The notes below the pieces were generated by a model, which saw only the letters and a list, made by a program, of their open reading frames with translations, did not search any database and had not been told where the DNA came from. 49,453 bases of DNA from Legionellaceae bacterium (GTDB lineage Bacteria; Pseudomonadota; Gammaproteobacteria; Legionellales; Legionellaceae), in NCBI GenBank assembly GCA_030148065.1, contig JASBUC010000033.1, forward strand, positions 1-49,453, given 5' to 3'. Below, in pieces: positions 16,375-26,299 of this stretch. Both the position numbers and the translations under genes were made by a program. Numbering within the stretch: position 1 is the stretch's first letter; every line of letters starts with the position of its first letter.

Positions 16375-19146
16375 TTACTTTTGCAAGCTCAGAATCACTT
16401 CTTGTTGAGCACTTAGTTTTTCTTTGGTTTCAATGGCCGTCTGTAGCTTTTCTTTTTGTTCGGCAATCACCGCTTCTGGTGCTTTGGCAATAAAGTTATC
16501 ATTGTTTAGCTTTCCTTCAAAACGGGCGATGTCTTTGCTGAGCTTCTCAAGCTCTTTATTTAACCGTTTGCACTCGCTCTCAATGTCAATTAAACCTTCT
16601 AAGGCCACAAAACACTCAAGTTCATCAATCACCGTGGTTGCAGACGGTGGCGGTGTGTCTTCATTTTTTACCCAGTGTATGGCATTAACCTTAGCGAGCG
16701 AAAAGAGCAAAGTCTGATGGGTGCTAAGTAATGCTCGATGATTGTCATTGCTGCTTTTCACATACAGGCAAATTTCAACCTTTGGTGAGACATTTAACTC
16801 TGAGCGAATGGTGCGAATGCCTTGAATGGTTCGCTGCATAAAGCCAATTTCTTCTTCCATTTCATCATTAAGGAGCGTTTCATCCACTTTCGGATAGCGT
16901 TTAGAAATTAAAAGTGTGCTTTGATCAGAACAAAGGTGCTTAAGTCTAGACCAAATTTCTTCACTGATGAAAGGCATAATTGGATGAATCAGAGTCACGA
17001 TTTGCTCTAAGACTTTTATAAGCGTGCGGCGGGTGCCTCGTTTTAGGGCAACCAGTGCGTCCTTATCATATAGAACAGGTTTAGAAAGCTCTAAGTACCA
17101 ATCACAGTACTCGCGCCAGATGAAGTCATAGAGTGTTTGACAGAGTAAATCAAATCGGTAATTTTTAAAGTTTGTCTCAACTTCTTGAATGACTTTTTGC
17201 AGTCTGGATAAGATCCATTGATCGGCTGCACTGTATTGAAAGGCGCCATCGTCAAAGTCTACTGCAGAGTTCTCAACGTTGCTAATCACGTAACGTGCAG
17301 CATTCCAAATTTTATTACAGAAATTACGATAGCCCTCTATTCGATTTAAGCTAAAGCGAATGTCACGGCCTGTGGTGGCAAGGGCGGCGTAAGTAAATCT
17401 GAGCGCGTCGGTGCCAAAAGCGGGGATCCCTTCAGGGAATTCCTTCTTAGTGTGCTTAATGATTTTATCCTTGGCGCTGCCAAGCATGAGGTTTTGAGTT
17501 CGTTTCTCTAAAAGATCATCGAGAGAAATACCATCAATTAAGTCAATAGGATCAATAACATTGCCTTTAGACTTCGACATTTTATGACCTTCACCATCAC
17601 GAATTAATCCTGTGATGTAGACTTCATGAAAGGGAATTTTTCCAGTGAACTTTAAGCCCATCATCACCATACGGGCAACCCAGAAGAAGATGATGTCAAA
17701 GCCAGTAACCAGTACCGAGGTGGGGTAAAAAGTTTTTAAGTTCTCGGTATTTTCTGGCCAGCCTAAGGTAGAAAAGGGCCAAAGAGCTGATGAGAACCAA
17801 GTATCGAGTACGTCAGTGTCTTGAGTTAATTCAAAATCATCCTCCAAGCGATGTTTAAAGCGTACGTCTTTCTCACTGTAGCCAACATAGACTTTGCCTT
17901 CCTTATCATACCAGGCAGGAATGCGATGTCCCCACCAGAGTTGGCGACTAATGCACCAGTCTTCAATGTTTTCCAGCCACTGGTAGTAGGTTTTGGTCCA
18001 GTTTTCTGGGACAAATTTTATTTTGCCATTGCGGACGGCTTCTAAGGCAGGCTTTGCCAATGGCTCTGCTTTCACATACCATTGCTCGGTTAACAGAGGT
18101 TCTATGATGGCGTTTGATTTCTCACCTCGGGGCACTTTTAAAGTATGCTCATCAATTTTTTCAATCAACTCATCAGCGCTTAGCTTTTCTAAGATGAGCT
18201 TACGGGCGTCGTCAACGCTTAAGCCTTGGAAATCGCTGGGGGCGTTGTGATTTAAGGTGCCGTCTTTTTCTAAGATGTTCACCATGGGCAGCTCATGTCG
18301 CAGCCCTAGCTCATAGTCATTAAAGTCGTGAGCCGGCGTGATTTTAACGCAACCACTGCCAAATTCTTTGTCAACATACTCATCTGCCACTATTGGAATG
18401 GCGCGATCAGCATAAGGCACTAACGCTTCTTTGCCAATTAGGTGTTGGTAGCGTGAGTCATCCGGGTGTACGGCTATCGCGGTATCGCCAAGTAGGGTTT
18501 CTGGGCGGGTGGTGGCAATGATAATGTGCTCTTTGGAATCTTTTAGCGGGTAGCGTAGGTGCCAAAGGGAGCCTTTTTCTTCACTAGAAATGACTTCTAG
18601 ATCAGAGATGGCCGTTTTCAACTTGCAATCCCAATTAACTAAGCGTTTTCCTCGATAGATTAAGCCCTCATCAAAGAGTTGGATAAACACTTTCATCACC
18701 GCATTGCTTAAGCCTTGATCCATGGTGAATCGCTCTTTAGACCAGTCGACTGACGCACCAAGTCGTCTAATTTGTTGACTGATCTGACCGCCAGATTGTT
18801 TTTTCCACTCCCAAATTTTGTTAACAAAATCGTCTCGCTGAAAATCAGTACGTTTTTGGCCTTTGGCTTCCAATTGGCGCTCAACCACCATCTGTGTTGA
18901 AATGCCAGCATGATCAGTGCCTGGCTGCCAAAGCGTTGCTTGGCCTTGCATACGATGAAAGCGAGTTAGCGCATCCATTAGGGTGTGCTGAAAGCCATGG
19001 CCCATGTGCAAACTGCCGGTAACATTAGGAGGGGGCAGCATAATGCAGTAGGGTGATTCTTTGCCCTCTGGCTTGAAGGAGCCACTTTGCTCCCATTGTT
19101 CATACCATTTATGTTCGATGTCAGAGGGTGTGTAGTTTTTGTCCAT
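16375..19146 (-). CDS. valS: Valyl-tRNA synthetase
   Basis: A 923-aa class I aminoacyl-tRNA synthetase that charges tRNA-Val. The HIGH-type motif is HMGH in PPPNVTGSLHMGHGF (about residues 39-53), and KMSKS occurs in GHKMSKSKGNVIDP near residue 520. The editing domain (ATTRPETLLGDTAIAVHP) hydrolyses mischarged Thr-tRNA. The zinc-free tRNA-binding region WCISRQLWWGHRIPAW is present, as is the C-terminal coiled-coil arm (LIDIESECKRLNKELEKLS). Length and start (MDKNYTPSDIEHKWYEQWE) match the bacterial family. It is a single gene, with unrelated genes on both sides. Confidence 0.98.
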   Translation of the reverse strand: MDKNYTPSDIEHKWYEQWEQSGSFKPEGKESPYCIMLPPPNVTGSLHMGHGFQHTLMDALTRFHRMQGQATLWQPGTDHAGISTQMVVERQLEAKGQKRTDFQRDDFVNKIWEWKKQSGGQISQQIRRLGASVDWSKERFTMDQGLSNAVMKVFIQLFDEGLIYRGKRLVNWDCKLKTAISDLEVISSEEKGSLWHLRYPLKDSKEHIIIATTRPETLLGDTAIAVHPDDSRYQHLIGKEALVPYADRAIPIVADEYVDKEFGSGCVKITPAHDFNDYELGLRHELPMVNILEKDGTLNHNAPSDFQGLSVDDARKLILEKLSADELIEKIDEHTLKVPRGEKSNAIIEPLLTEQWYVKAEPLAKPALEAVRNGKIKFVPENWTKTYYQWLENIEDWCISRQLWWGHRIPAWYDKEGKVYVGYSEKDVRFKHRLEDDFELTQDTDVLDTWFSSALWPFSTLGWPENTENLKTFYPTSVLVTGFDIIFFWVARMVMMGLKFTGKIPFHEVYITGLIRDGEGHKMSKSKGNVIDPIDLIDGISLDDLLEKRTQNLMLGSAKDKIIKHTKKEFPEGIPAFGTDALRFTYAALATTGRDIRFSLNRIEGYRNFCNKIWNAARYVISNVENSAVDFDDGAFQYSAADQWILSRLQKVIQEVETNFKNYRFDLLCQTLYDFIWREYCDWYLELSKPVLYDKDALVALKRGTRRTLIKVLEQIVTLIHPIMPFISEEIWSRLKHLCSDQSTLLISKRYPKVDETLLNDEMEEEIGFMQRTIQGIRTIRSELNVSPKVEICLYVKSSNDNHRALLSTHQTLLFSLAKVNAIHWVKNEDTPPPSATTVIDELECFVALEGLIDIESECKRLNKELEKLSKDIARFEGKLNNDNFIAKAPEAVIAEQKEKLQTAIETKEKLSAQQEVILSLQK

Positions 19147-19185
19147 GGGCCACTAGAGTGAAAAAAAATGGAGCTAATTCTACCA

Positions 19186-19307
19186 CCTCATCACTTGCAT
19201 CGCACTAAATTTTCGTTCCAAGTTCAACACAATTGATCGTTTAATTTCCAATTGTATTAAATTTCGCACGCCCATGCTCGTCCTACCTCATCAATTGCAT
19301 CGCACTA
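19186..19307. repeat. Pair of 22-bp direct repeats exactly 100 bp apart
   Basis: The copies at 19186-19207 and 19286-19307 differ at one position (CCTCATCAcTTGCATCGCAC versus CCTCATCAaTTGCATCGCAC, both then TA). They lie in the gap between valS and the PEBP gene, upstream of the latter's promoter. Function unknown; a regulator-binding pair or a remnant of duplication are both possible. Confidence 0.7.
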
Positions 19308-19326
19308 TGGTTCATTATGATTGACG

Positions 19327-19356
19327 TTGAGCTCATAGTGATGGGTTCGCTACAAT
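19327..19356 (+). promoter_or_regulatory. Candidate sigma-70 promoter for the PEBP gene
   Basis: TTGAGC at 19327-19332, an 18-base spacer and TACAAT at 19351-19356. The start codon ATG 19388 follows after 31 bases, with a GGAG Shine-Dalgarno sequence at about 19377-19380. Confidence 0.55.
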
Positions 19357-19387
19357 GATGAGAAAATAATTTGTTTGGAGTGATTGG

Positions 19388-19945
19388 ATGAAAGGTGTTT
19401 GGTTAATGTTGTTATTTTGCCTTATCAGTGGTGAGGGGGGGGCTGAGTCTTCAGTCTTTCAATTGTTGAGTCCGGCTTTTCTTGACCGGGGAAATATCCC
19501 AATTGAGTTTAGTTCGCAAGGGACAAATAGCTCGCCACCGCTACTCTGGGCCAATGAACCGCCTGGCACTAAATCCTATGTGCTAATGATGATTGACTTT
19601 GATGCAGAGAAGAGTGTGGGCTATCCCATCCTTCACTGGCTTGTCTACAATCTAAATGCTCAACGTCACTCATTAAGAAAAAACGCAGACGATGTAAGCC
19701 TTGGCTTAAATGGCTATGGACTCCCAGGCTACATTGGCATGAATCCCCCATTTTCTGAAAAGCACCGCTACACCTTCCGCTTATTTGCAGTAGGCCTTGA
19801 GACATTAAATTTGCCAGAGCACGCCTCTGTTCAACAAGTTTTAATGGCAATGAATCACCACATTTTGGCAGAGGCGCACCTAACTGGGTATTACCAGCGT
19901 CCATCCCCAGTCCCAGAACTGAACAACATCTACCTAGAAGAATAA
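19388..19945 (+). CDS. Exported PEBP / YbhB-YbcL family protein
   Basis: The 185-aa protein starts with a signal peptide (MKGVWLMLLFCLISGEGGA). It then shows the phosphatidylethanolamine-binding-protein fold of the bacterial YbhB/YbcL type: SPPLLWANEPPGTKSYVLMM, DFDAE (ligand-site Asp), PILHWLVYNL (ligand-site His), GYIGMNPPF (the usual GYxGPxPP, here with Met-Asn) and HRYTFRLFAV. It ends with HILAEAHLTGYYQR, the typical terminal strand. The biochemical role of bacterial members is not settled; relatives inhibit proteases or kinases. Periplasmic location is inferred. It stands alone and is followed by a strong hairpin shared with the convergent RND gene. Confidence 0.9.
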   Translation: MKGVWLMLLFCLISGEGGAESSVFQLLSPAFLDRGNIPIEFSSQGTNSSPPLLWANEPPGTKSYVLMMIDFDAEKSVGYPILHWLVYNLNAQRHSLRKNADDVSLGLNGYGLPGYIGMNPPFSEKHRYTFRLFAVGLETLNLPEHASVQQVLMAMNHHILAEAHLTGYYQRPSPVPELNNIYLEE

Positions 19946-19985
19946 AAGGACAGTCTATTAAGTAGCTACTCAATAGACTGTCCTT
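19946..19985. terminator. Bidirectional hairpin between PEBP and RND genes
   Basis: AAGGACAGTCTATT at 19946-19959 pairs with AATAGACTGTCCTT at 19972-19985 across a centre that is itself the palindrome AGTAGCTACT. The 40-base structure lies just beyond the stop of one gene and before the stop of the convergent one. The arm sequence recurs at 26495 and 30356. Confidence 0.8.
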
Positions 19986-19993
19986 CTGTGGGG

Positions 19994-22900
19994 TTATGCG
20001 TCTTCGAACTGATGAGAGTGATCTTTGGCAAAGATGGTATACATCACCGGTACAATAAAGAGGCTAAAGCAGGTGCCAATGAGCATTCCAGTTGTAATCA
20101 CTAATCCAATGTTAAAGCGGCTGACCGCCCCAGCGCCACTTGCAAAAACCAAAGGCATTACCCCAAAGACCATGGCAGCAGTCGTCATAAGGATGGGTCT
20201 TAAGCGAATGGCGGCTGATTTTTCTATGGCATCATGGATGCTGAGTTTTTCATTTATTTGCAAGTGGTTGGCAAAATCGACAATTAAAATGCCGTGCTTA
20301 CTGATTAACCCCATTAGCGTAATTAAACCAATCTCTGTGTAGATGTTGATGGTGGCAAGCCCAAGGTTTAGCGGGATAAGCGCACCACAAATTGATAAGG
20401 GTACGGTCACTAACACGGTCAAGGGATCTCTAAAGCTCTCAAACTGAGCGGCCAACACTAAGTAAATGACGATGACGGCTAATAAGAAAGCCCATAAAAG
20501 TGCATCCCCTTCTTCAATGAACTGCCTAGACTGTCCTGCGTAGTCATAACTATAACCTTTGGGTAAGACTTTCTTGGCAGTTTCCTGTAAAAAGCTTAAG
20601 CCCTCGCCTAAAGAGTTGTTCGGTGCCATCACCCCATTAATGGTTGCAGAGTTTAGTTGTTGAAAATGGCTAAGAGCATTCGGCAGTGTTTTCTCTTTAA
20701 AACTTGCCACAGTTGAAAGAGAGACCATGTCTCCACTTTGAGTTTTTAAATATATTTTCTCAAGTTGCTCTGTATCTAGACGAAAACGCCGGTCAAGTTG
20801 TGGAATGACTTGGTAGCTGCGACCCTCTAAATTAAAGTAATTAACATACCCCCCAGAAAGGCTTGCAGTTAGACTCTGCCCAACTTGTTGCATGTTTAAA
20901 CCCAGTTCCGTTGCTTTTGATCGATCGATGTGAATCGTTACCTGTGGTTTATTAAATTTGAGCGCATTTTCTAAATAAACAAAGAGCCCGCTGTCACGCG
21001 CTTTTTGCAAAATTTGTTCGGTGAAATCATACAGCTCAGGAAAATTGTTGGTTGTGCTAATTACAAACTGAATGGGTGCGCCATTGCCTGTTCCGGGTAG
21101 TGGCGGGGGAATCACGGCGTAGGTCTGAAAACCCGCAACCCTATCCAACTGCGCCTGCAAAGGGCCTTTAATTTCTTGCTGTGTTTTATTTCGTTCATCC
21201 CAGGGTTTTAAAATCATGCCCCCAAAGGCTGAGTTTATTCCTTGGAAGCCACTGATGTAGAAGTAATCTTGAGTTTCTTTATGGCTTGCCATAATGTCAT
21301 CAATCTGTGGGGCGTATTTATTGACGTAGTCAATGTTGGCATATTGAGGTGCTGTTGCAAAAATGGGAAAAAAGCCCTGGTCTTCTTCAGGTGCCGTTTC
21401 TTTTGGGGTGTGATTGAAGAGAAAAATTAAACTAACCAGCACCACTGAAACAAAAAAGATCACACTTTTTCGATTATCTAGCACACCACTTAACAGGCGT
21501 GTATAGCGAACTTGAAGCGCTGCAAAAACGTGGTTAATTATTTGCTCAAAGCGTGACTCAGTTGCTTGTGGTGGCAAGATTTTAGAGCACATCATCGGAG
21601 AGAGGGTTAATGCAACCACCCCGGAAATAATCACAGCACAAGCAAGGGTAAAAGCAAACTCAGTAAAGAGCGCGCCAGTTAAGCCTCCCATAAAACCAAT
21701 TGGAGAGTAAACGGCCGCAAGGGTTATGGTCATGGCAATCACAGGTAATGCTATTTCTCGAGCACCAACTAGAGCGGCCTTAAAGGGGGTTAGTCCATCC
21801 TCAATGTGTCGATGAACGTTCTCAACCACGACTATTGCGTCATCCACAACCAGACCTATGGCGAGAACCAATGAGAGTAGGGTAAGCGTATTTAAGGAGT
21901 AGCCTAAAAGGTTCATTAAGGCAACCACCCCAATTAACGACAGAGGGATGGTGACAACTGGAATTAACACCGAGCGTAGTGAACCCAGAAAGAGAAAAAT
22001 AACAACGATGACAATCACACTCGATTCAAAAATGGTACGAATAACTTCCATCATTGATGCACGAATAAACTTGGTCGCATCGTAGACAATCTTTTGCTCG
22101 AGCGAGGTGGGGAGATTATGGTCGATGTCTGGTAAGAGTTTGCGAATGTCGTTGATAACGGTTAAAGGGTTGGCCGTTGGCGTTGGGTTAATGCCAATAA
22201 AGACAGAACGCTCTCCGTTGACCGTAACATTCGAATCATAGGTTTGTGAGCCGAGTTCCACTTTGGCAATGTCTCGCATGCGGACAATAGAGTTGCCTTC
22301 ACTTTTAACAATTAAGTCCTTAAAGGCAGTCACTGAGCTTAAATCAGTATCAGCTTTTAGGGTAATGGTTACGTAACGATCTTTTGTTGCTCCTGCGGCA
22401 GTTTGATAGTTGTTAGAGGCGAGTACCGTCCAGACTTCTGAAGGGGCCACACCATAGGCAGCCATTAGATCGGGATCTAAAAAAATCCGCATGGAGTAAG
22501 TTTTGCCACCTAAGACTGCTGCTGAGGAGACACCACTAACCGTTTCTAATTTAGGTTGTATCACACGTGTTGCATAGTCGGTTATTTGCTCGCCACTCAT
22601 ATCTGGGCTGCTGTAACTTAAATACATGATGGTGCTTTGACTGGTGGTTTTGGTAATGACAGGCAATTGTGCTTGTGGTGGCAGCTGGTTGGTAACCGAT
22701 TGCACCTGGCTCATGATTTCGGTAAAGGAGGTTTGGGCATCGTAGTTTAATTTGATGTAGGCGGTAATGGTGCTTGTTCCATCCGTTGAGCTTGAGGTTA
22801 AGTAATCAATTCCTGAAGCGCCTGAAATGGCCGATTCCAAAGGTGAGGTGATAAAGCCTGCAATTAACTCAGCATCTGCTCCTGGGTAGGAGGTGGTGAC

Positions 22901-23038
22901 GGTAATGACGGCGGTGTCCATTTTAGGAAACTGGCGTACTTGCGTTGTAAAAATAGAGCTGATGCCAAAGAGTAAAATTAAAAGGCTAACAACGCTTGCT
23001 AGAACCGGGCGTTTGATAAAAAGATCGGTAAACGTCAT
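19994..23038 (-). CDS. RND-family multidrug efflux pump (inner-membrane transporter, HAE1 type)
   Basis: This 1014-aa AcrB/MexB-like proton-driven pump has the N-terminal FIKRPVLASVVSLLILLFG helix, a porter domain with GVSSAAVLGGKTYSMRIFLDP, and transmembrane helix 4 bearing the Asp-Asp proton relay (GLVVDDAIVVVENVHR). The matching Lys of helix 10 is in LISKHGILIVDFAN. The second half repeats the layout (PLSICGALIPLNLG, AAIRLRPILMTTAAMVFG). It should extrude drugs, detergents or host compounds from the periplasm with the adaptor encoded two bases upstream and a TolC channel encoded elsewhere. The family length is about 1020-1050, so this is a compact full-length copy. Confidence 0.95.
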   Translation of the reverse strand: MTFTDLFIKRPVLASVVSLLILLFGISSIFTTQVRQFPKMDTAVITVTTSYPGADAELIAGFITSPLESAISGASGIDYLTSSSTDGTSTITAYIKLNYDAQTSFTEIMSQVQSVTNQLPPQAQLPVITKTTSQSTIMYLSYSSPDMSGEQITDYATRVIQPKLETVSGVSSAAVLGGKTYSMRIFLDPDLMAAYGVAPSEVWTVLASNNYQTAAGATKDRYVTITLKADTDLSSVTAFKDLIVKSEGNSIVRMRDIAKVELGSQTYDSNVTVNGERSVFIGINPTPTANPLTVINDIRKLLPDIDHNLPTSLEQKIVYDATKFIRASMMEVIRTIFESSVIVIVVIFLFLGSLRSVLIPVVTIPLSLIGVVALMNLLGYSLNTLTLLSLVLAIGLVVDDAIVVVENVHRHIEDGLTPFKAALVGAREIALPVIAMTITLAAVYSPIGFMGGLTGALFTEFAFTLACAVIISGVVALTLSPMMCSKILPPQATESRFEQIINHVFAALQVRYTRLLSGVLDNRKSVIFFVSVVLVSLIFLFNHTPKETAPEEDQGFFPIFATAPQYANIDYVNKYAPQIDDIMASHKETQDYFYISGFQGINSAFGGMILKPWDERNKTQQEIKGPLQAQLDRVAGFQTYAVIPPPLPGTGNGAPIQFVISTTNNFPELYDFTEQILQKARDSGLFVYLENALKFNKPQVTIHIDRSKATELGLNMQQVGQSLTASLSGGYVNYFNLEGRSYQVIPQLDRRFRLDTEQLEKIYLKTQSGDMVSLSTVASFKEKTLPNALSHFQQLNSATINGVMAPNNSLGEGLSFLQETAKKVLPKGYSYDYAGQSRQFIEEGDALLWAFLLAVIVIYLVLAAQFESFRDPLTVLVTVPLSICGALIPLNLGLATINIYTEIGLITLMGLISKHGILIVDFANHLQINEKLSIHDAIEKSAAIRLRPILMTTAAMVFGVMPLVFASGAGAVSRFNIGLVITTGMLIGTCFSLFIVPVMYTIFAKDHSHQFEDA

Positions 23039-23040
23039 GG

Positions 23041-24276
23041 TTACTCACCCAACTTATCGATGGGGGTTTTATCATCGAGCGTTATCTGGTTGTTAATCTC
23101 AATGTCCGTGCCATTGCTTAGTTTTAATTGGCCACTGTTAACGACTTCGTCTCCTGCGTTAATGCCTTTTAGGACAACCACTTGACCATCTCTTTCATCG
23201 CCTGTGCGTACAAAATTGCTATTGGCGGTAAGGGTTTTACCATCTTTGGATTTTTTAACTACATAGATGGAATTTCCATAGAGTGAGTAGCTCACGGCAT
23301 TGGTTGGTACAACCACTGCATCTTTGATGGCTGGTAAAAGGACGTTTACTCGGGTAAAAAGTCCAGGCAAGAAAGCGTAGTCAGTCACCCCTTGTTTAAT
23401 GTTCTCTTTGGTATGACAAATTGTAATGTCTCTGCTAGAGCCTGCAATTTTTTGAGTACTGACAAACTTTGGATCATTGCTTGCTAAGGCTTTTTTGGAA
23501 CAGTTGGAGACGGTTGCTTGAACCAACAGATTATTGGTTTTGGTACTAATTTCTGAGTTCAAGGCCGTAATCTTGCCAGTGAAGGTGTAGTTAGGCATGG
23601 CATCGGTTGTAAAGAGGATTGTTTGGCCTTTTTGTAGCTGGTTGATGCGATGACCTGGCTGATAGAATTGAATGAAAAGCGGATCCAGCGACTGTAAGCT
23701 TACGATGTTTGTCCCTGGTGATAGGTATTGACCAAGATTGACCAAACGTATGCCAAGTTTGCCGGCAAAAGGGGCGCTGATGTGTTTTTGCTTAATTTGT
23801 GCTTTTGATTTTTGCACATTAGCGGCTGCAATCTGCTCGTTGGCTTTCGCTTTGTCGTAATCAGAACTTGAGGTCGCGCCTTTTTTGAGTAAGTCTGCTT
23901 GTCGTATGAAGGTAATCTTAGCTAATGCTAGGTTGGCCTCATAATTAGCAAGCTCAGCAACATCAACCGAGTCATCAATATCGACCAAAAGCGCATCCTT
24001 TTTGATAAACTGGCCAGATTTAAAGTGAATGCCTGTAATGGTACCGGAGGCTTCGGTGTTAACGTCTACACCCTTAATTGCCACGACTTTGCCGACCGCT
24101 TCTAGCATGGGCGTCCATGCTTCTTTTTTAGCTATGACGGATGACACCACTGGCGCTGGTGGTTTATACGTTTCTAAAAATTTGCGTGTTAAGTAGGATT
24201 TGATGACGTTAAAACCAATTAAGCCAGAAAATACCACTAGTACAATGACGACAAAAAGGATGTGACGTTTGCTCAT
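23041..24276 (-). CDS. RND efflux periplasmic adaptor protein
   Basis: A 411-aa membrane-fusion protein with one N-terminal membrane segment (HILFVVIVLVVFSGLIGFNV). The lipoyl halves are AIKGVDVNTEASGTITGIHF and HISAPFAGKLGIRLVNLGQY, separated by a coiled-coil hairpin (about residues 110-165). The barrel domain follows (SLDPLFIQFYQPGHRINQLQKGQ). An insertion of about 50 residues containing two Cys (SNCSKKAL and DITICHTK) interrupts the barrel region and is unusual. It partners the RND transporter, whose gene begins two bases later; the two form an operon. Confidence 0.92.
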   Translation of the reverse strand: MSKRHILFVVIVLVVFSGLIGFNVIKSYLTRKFLETYKPPAPVVSSVIAKKEAWTPMLEAVGKVVAIKGVDVNTEASGTITGIHFKSGQFIKKDALLVDIDDSVDVAELANYEANLALAKITFIRQADLLKKGATSSSDYDKAKANEQIAAANVQKSKAQIKQKHISAPFAGKLGIRLVNLGQYLSPGTNIVSLQSLDPLFIQFYQPGHRINQLQKGQTILFTTDAMPNYTFTGKITALNSEISTKTNNLLVQATVSNCSKKALASNDPKFVSTQKIAGSSRDITICHTKENIKQGVTDYAFLPGLFTRVNVLLPAIKDAVVVPTNAVSYSLYGNSIYVVKKSKDGKTLTANSNFVRTGDERDGQVVVLKGINAGDEVVNSGQLKLSNGTDIEINNQITLDDKTPIDKLGE

Positions 24277-24633
24277 TCTATTCCTTATCTGCTATTCCTC
24301 AGGTCGCTCTTTTTAGATTGATTGGCTCGCTTTTGGGGTAAGGATTTGCTAAACCATTCTCTGAGCGTTAGAATTTCGTAATTATACCCAAGATATTTGA
24401 AAACACCCGTTTTTAGGATTACCCTTTTCGTCCTAGTGTAGCCTTAGAAAACGCGCCATAGAGTTGCCTATGACCCCTTTTCGAACTCTGTACTGGAAAA
24501 AATGGTTAGACTTAAAAACTTAGGCTTTTCCATGTGTTTTGAGTATAAGCTTCAATATATCAGATTGTAAGGCGCTAGAGTAGGACCGATGGTGTTCTCT
24601 CGAGGTTCATTATTGACAAAGAAGGGGAAAAAC
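24277..24633. other. Intergenic region between the divergent RND operon and lipoprotein gene
   Basis: About 350 bases without a convincing long gene. TATACCCAAGAT occurs at 24383-24394, the same 12 bases as at 16280-16291, and both copies continue TTGRAAA two bases later. It should contain the divergent promoters, but I could not find a well-spaced pair. The lipoprotein frame is open back to ATG 24589, so that start is an alternative. Confidence 0.4.
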
Positions 24634-24972
24634 GTGAAAACGATCACTAAAATGGCAGCAGTTTTTGGTTCTTTGATCTTGCTTAGTGCATGTCAAGGAA
24701 TGGATTATTATTCACCTTATCATTACTACTCTGATGAACCAAATGCTCCAACGACGGCACCAACGAATGAATACTCAAGTTATGATTCACACAGTTCAGC
24801 CAGCGCGCCAACCAGACGTAGTCATGGTGCACAATACACTCGACCTGCCGCACCTAGTACAAGTAGCACAGAGCAAAGCGCATCAGCCAGCACCAGCAAC
24901 AGCGGAGCATTATCCAAGACGCCTCGATTTGAAGAAAAAACAAACGCACCACCGCCACCAGTGGTTCAGTAG
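24634..24972 (+). CDS. Small Pro/Ser/Thr-rich lipoprotein
   Basis: An exported lipoprotein of 112 aa from GTG 24634, chosen because GAAGGGG stands 6 bases upstream and it gives a standard signal peptide (VKTITKMAAVFGSLILLSAC). ATG 24589 in frame would add 15 residues before it. The lipobox LLSAC is clear. The mature part is low complexity: Tyr-rich at first (MDYYSPYHYYSDEP), then rich in Ser, Thr, Ala and Pro and ending NAPPPPVVQ, without a recognised domain. It may be a surface or periplasmic linker-like protein. It is followed 71 bases later by glyA in the same direction, so it could share its transcript. Confidence 0.7.
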   Translation: MKTITKMAAVFGSLILLSACQGMDYYSPYHYYSDEPNAPTTAPTNEYSSYDSHSSASAPTRRSHGAQYTRPAAPSTSSTEQSASASTSNSGALSKTPRFEEKTNAPPPPVVQ

Positions 24973-25043
24973 TCATTTAGAGTCAATAAGCTCACGTAAA
25001 TGAGGGTGAAAAAATGGCGTTAGAAAGCAAAAAGAGGGCGGCG

Positions 25044-26294
25044 ATGTTTACCAAAGAACAGACAATAGCGGGATTTGATGACGAGCTTTGGCAGGCGATG
25101 CAGGGTGAGCGTCAACGACAAGAAGAGCACATAGAGTTAATTGCTTCTGAAAATTTTACAAGTCCTAGAGTGCTGGAAGCACAAGGCTCTGTGTTAACGA
25201 ATAAGTATGCAGAAGGCTATCCAGGCAAACGTTATTACGGTGGTTGTCAATTTGTCGATCAAGCTGAAATGTTGGCCATTGAGCGAGCAAAAGCACTTTT
25301 TAACGCTGATTATGCCAATGTACAGCCTCACAGTGGCTCGCAAGCCAATGCAGCAGCCTACATGGCGCTGCTTGAAACAGGTGATACGGTCTTGGGGATG
25401 GAGCTGTCAGATGGCGGGCATTTAACCCATGGCTCGAGGGTAAATTTTTCAGGCAAACAATATAACTTTGTGTCTTATGGTGTGGATGAAAAAACACATC
25501 GAGTGAACTATGACGAGATTGCATCCCTTGCTAACACGCATAAGCCCAAACTGATTGTGGCAGGTTTTTCTGCGTATTCACGCTTTCTAGATTGGCCAAA
25601 GTTTCGTGAGATTGCTGACTCAGTTGGTGCAAGTTTAATGGTTGATATGGCTCATGTTGCAGGACTTGTGGCGGCAGGCCTTTATCCTAACCCTGTGCCT
25701 TATGCTGATGTGGTGACCACCACCACCCATAAAACCCTCCGAGGACCAAGAGGTGGTTTGATTCTAGCTCGCAAGAATGACGCATTAGAGAAAAAACTCA
25801 ATTCAGCGGTCTTTCCTGGCTTGCAAGGCGGACCTTTAATGCACATTATTGCGGCAAAAGCGGTGTCTTTTTTAGAAGCCTTATCACCTGAATTTAAGCT
25901 CTATCAAGAACAAGTGGTTAAAAACGCTAAAGAGATGGCTAAGGTATTTGTTGAACGAGGCTTTGATGTGGTCTCTGGCGGCACGGATAATCATCTTCTT
26001 TTACTGGACTTATCTAATCGTGAGATTACTGGAAAAGACGCTGATGCCTTGCTTGGTCAGGCAAACATCACCGTTAATAAAAACACCGTTCCAAATGAAA
26101 AACGCTCACCTTTTATCACCAGTGGATTGCGTTTGGGTACGCCTGCAGTGACTTCTCGTGGCTTTAAAGAGCGGGAGATTAACACGTTGACCCATTGGAT
26201 CTGCGACTTGCTCGATAAGCCGAAGGATTTGGCTCGGGTTGATGTGGTGAAGCAGCAGGTAATGACCCTCTGCCAAAACTACCCAGTTTATTAG
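25044..26294 (+). CDS. glyA: Serine hydroxymethyltransferase
   Basis: A PLP enzyme that converts serine and tetrahydrofolate to glycine and 5,10-methylene-tetrahydrofolate. ATG 25044 is chosen because [19 protein letters not shown] aligns with the start of the E. coli enzyme and GAGG lies 6 bases upstream; ATG 25014 with GAGGGTG upstream would add ten residues. Family segments include [50 protein letters not shown] (the Lys binds PLP) and [15 protein letters not shown]. Length, 416 aa, is normal. It is the first gene of a run with nrdR, nusB, thiL and pgpA. Confidence 0.98.
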   Translation: MFTKEQTIAGFDDELWQAMQGERQRQEEHIELIASENFTSPRVLEAQGSVLTNKYAEGYPGKRYYGGCQFVDQAEMLAIERAKALFNADYANVQPHSGSQANAAAYMALLETGDTVLGMELSDGGHLTHGSRVNFSGKQYNFVSYGVDEKTHRVNYDEIASLANTHKPKLIVAGFSAYSRFLDWPKFREIADSVGASLMVDMAHVAGLVAAGLYPNPVPYADVVTTTTHKTLRGPRGGLILARKNDALEKKLNSAVFPGLQGGPLMHIIAAKAVSFLEALSPEFKLYQEQVVKNAKEMAKVFVERGFDVVSGGTDNHLLLLDLSNREITGKDADALLGQANITVNKNTVPNEKRSPFITSGLRLGTPAVTSRGFKEREINTLTHWICDLLDKPKDLARVDVVKQQVMTLCQNYPVY

Positions 26295-26299
26295 ATCGA

